From contig JAJDDX010000500.1 of the NCBI GenBank assembly GCA_029260055.1, positions 1 to 64,000 of the forward strand: a stretch of 64,000 bases of DNA. The letters are read 5' to 3'. This document shows positions 62,466 to 64,000 of this stretch, in pieces. Both the position numbers and the translations under genes were made by a program. The notes under the pieces were generated by a model that was not told where the DNA came from, did not search any database, and saw only the letters and a program-made list of their open reading frames with translations. Origin of the DNA: Phycisphaerae bacterium. Lineage in GTDB: Bacteria; Planctomycetota; Phycisphaerae; UBA1845. The first letter of the stretch is position 1, and every line of letters starts with the position of its first letter.

Positions 62466-62851
62466 CCCGGCATCTTGTCCGGCTCCAGGTCGTCTTCGAG
62501 GGTCCAGTCGAGGTTTGAGGGGTCCACGAGTCTCGCGTACAGGGCCTCGAAGTCCACCTCCCCCGTAATGAGCTTGGCTCCCGCCTGCTCGATGTAGAAG
62601 GTGTCGCCGGCCCGCCGCTTCGGCAGCCAGTGGAGGCTCTTGGCCTGGTGCTTCTCCATCGTCGCGGTCCAGTAGTCGACCCACGCGAGGTAGGTGGTCG
62701 GGTCACGAACGAACGGGGGGATGCTCCAGAAGCGATACTTCAGGACCCCCTCGAACAGCCGAAGGATGACCCCGATGTTGCGAGGCTCACCCCGTACCAA
62801 ATCGGGGACGTACTTCGCCACGAACCACTGCACCTCGCGTGGATGGGTCAT
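62450..62851 (-). CDS. DUF3037-like hypothetical protein
   Basis: 133 residues. YVPDLVRGEPRNIGVIL near the N-terminus resembles DUF3037 proteins (YVPD..RGE..N.GV.L). The rest is Trp-rich. Function of that family unknown. Confidence 0.6.
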   Translation of the reverse strand: MTHPREVQWFVAKYVPDLVRGEPRNIGVILRLFEGVLKYRFWSIPPFVRDPTTYLAWVDYWTATMEKHQAKSLHWLPKRRAGDTFYIEQAGAKLITGEVDFEALYARLVDPSNLDWTLEDDLEPDKMPGWWKK

Positions 62852-63243
62852 CGGCCGCGTGTCGCCTTGTACGCCGCCATGAGCGGGTCGCCGACGAGGT
62901 CGTCGAGGCGGCCTTCAAGGCGCTCACGGACCTGCTCGTCCTCCGGGGGCCAGGTTCTCCAGCAGTCGACCCAGGTGAACGGGCCGGTGACGGTGACCTT
63001 GTCCGTGTAGGGATCGGGATCCTCGCCCTCGGGCGCCCGCTCGATGGACACCTTGCACTCGCCGCTGATCTCGACGTGCTCGACGACCCACACGCCGCGG
63101 TCACCGTAGGTCACCGAAAACCTGTCGCCCGTGGAAAGCACGACGAAGGACGGATCGTCGCCCCCGCCCCACTCATCACCGATTTCGCCCTCGACCTCCA
63201 CCAGATCGTCGCTCAGACCATAGATCGTGATTTCCTGCTCCAT
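62848..63243 (-). CDS. Hypothetical acidic protein
   Basis: 131 residues, beta-rich and acidic, no known domain. ATGA-coupled to the next gene and directly abutting the previous one. Confidence 0.65.
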   Translation of the reverse strand: MEQEITIYGLSDDLVEVEGEIGDEWGGGDDPSFVVLSTGDRFSVTYGDRGVWVVEHVEISGECKVSIERAPEGEDPDPYTDKVTVTGPFTWVDCWRTWPPEDEQVRERLEGRLDDLVGDPLMAAYKATRGR

Positions 63244-64000
63244 CTACTCCTCCTCCGGGCATCGCCCTGGTTCGTCCTCGTTGCGATAATGAGGGGTGCC
63301 CCTCACGGCGCCGCAGCACTCGTAGTACCGGTGAGCCTTGCACTGGCCGTAGGCGGCCTGCTCCTCGTCGCAGCCATCTTCCTGGCACCTCATGGGGAGC
63401 GACTCCAGGATGAGCCTGAGGACATCGCGCTCGGGCGTCGAGAGCTTGGTGGCCTCGTCCCTGAGGTCCACCTCCGCTCCCGTCCTGAGGCGTACCTCAC
63501 GCGCCACGAGGTGGTCCCGGTCGCACTCTCCATCCAGCCCCTCGACGTAGACCCTGAGGGCCTCCACGAGCGGCCCGGGTGGTCCCTGGAGGAGGTTCTT
63601 GGGGTAGGCGATGTCCCTCCAGCCCTCCTTGAGCCAGGCGTCGGGGTCCCAGGGGAACTCCTCGGCGATGACCGCGTCACGCTCCTCGTCGGTGAGCAGA
63701 CGGAACTCGCCCTCCAGCCACTCGTCGTACTCCCGGCCGTCGTAGGTGTCGTGGTGGCCCGAGCACAGTTTCCCCTCGAACATCCACAGACCCGAGATGG
63801 CGTCATCCCTCGGCACCATCTCGCCCACGGAATCCGCGAGGCAGCCGTTCTCATCGAGGTAGCTGAAGCCCGGCCCGATGAAGTCGAGGATCCGGATGAA
63901 CTTCCCCTGGTCGAAGAGGACCACCGCCAAGTCGGCGAGCTTGCCGGACTTGTATTCGACCTCCGGCCGCCACGAGGCCACCCGGAAGAAGACGGGACAG
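63244..64000 (-). CDS. Hypothetical protein, 5' end cut by window edge
   Basis: The frame is open to the right edge; a GTG at 63981 is possible, but the residues before it (CPVFFR) look coding, so the start is probably outside. At least 252 residues. C-terminal helix (TPERDVLRLILESL) then CQEDGCDEE...CKAH, like the end of the protein at 53721-54005. Not otherwise recognised. Confidence 0.65.
   Translation of the reverse strand, partial: CPVFFRVASWRPEVEYKSGKLADLAVVLFDQGKFIRILDFIGPGFSYLDENGCLADSVGEMVPRDDAISGLWMFEGKLCSGHHDTYDGREYDEWLEGEFRLLTDEERDAVIAEEFPWDPDAWLKEGWRDIAYPKNLLQGPPGPLVEALRVYVEGLDGECDRDHLVAREVRLRTGAEVDLRDEATKLSTPERDVLRLILESLPMRCQEDGCDEEQAAYGQCKAHRYYECCGAVRGTPHYRNEDEPGRCPEEE

Noticed and set aside
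1-64000. tRNA, rRNA or CRISPR loci
   Set aside because: No cloverleaf with TTCGA-type arm, rRNA core sequence or regular repeat array was noticed on reading both strands; a dedicated scan was not possible.

Overview
This window looks like the accessory and metabolic half of a large, GC-rich tailed-phage genome. About 130 mostly small genes are packed with ATGA, GTGA and TGATG overlaps, and most lie on the minus strand in long operons. No rRNA, tRNA or CRISPR array was seen. The phage assignment rests on tail-fibre-like proteins (26.2-30.3 kb), phage-type nucleotide metabolism (thyA, dihydrofolate reductase, dCTP deaminase, MazG-like), a sliding-clamp-like protein, DUF3310 and DUF3268 proteins and a homing-endonuclease-like insertion. 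The host is inferred, not shown. A seven-bladed RCC1 lipoprotein with a long Asp/Ala-rich linker, and a matrixin-like secreted protein, resemble proteins common in Myxococcota/Bradymonadota, so a host of that kind is my best guess.

Layout. 0-3.3 kb: small unknown and zinc-motif proteins. 3.3-3.9 kb: two plus-strand genes. 3.9-10.5 kb: peptide deformylase, a minimal family-X polymerase-like protein and unknowns. 10.6-17.8 kb: MazG-like, macro-domain, RyR-domain and XRE genes, then DHFR and a thymidylate synthase interrupted in frame by a homing-endonuclease-like domain. 18.0-20.8 kb (plus): histidine kinase, two response regulators and a membrane protein. 21.3-25.9 kb: two genes that join a GHKL ATPase fold to an HExxH motif, placed on either side of a divergent promoter hub. 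25.9-26.0 kb: tail-to-tail terminators. 26.2-30.3 kb: tail genes. 30.4-47 kb: DnaN-like clamp, dCTP deaminase, QueC, DHH phosphoesterase, DUF1643, SLOG protein and many zinc-ribbon proteins. 47.1-48.5 kb: RCC1 lipoprotein with its own promoter. 48.5-64 kb: histidine phosphatase, a possible prohead-protease-fold protein, a PEP-swivel-domain protein, a methyltransferase, a 788-residue protein with a release-factor-like domain, and a deoxyribosyltransferase-like protein.

Regulation. Operons appear to be started by a recurrent promoter type with a conserved TTGAC -35 box that often abuts or overlaps the stop codon of the preceding operon. Two identical 28-bp hairpins sit between a gene end and such a promoter.

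Most striking signals: (1) a perfect 16-bp palindrome, GTGCAGACGTCTGCAC, seven times (plus one single-mismatch copy) across the window; (2) the GHKL/HExxH protein pair; (3) the MazG/RyR/macro gene string, plausibly nucleotide- or ADP-ribose-directed; (4) a complete phage-borne two-component cassette; (5) the interrupted thyA.
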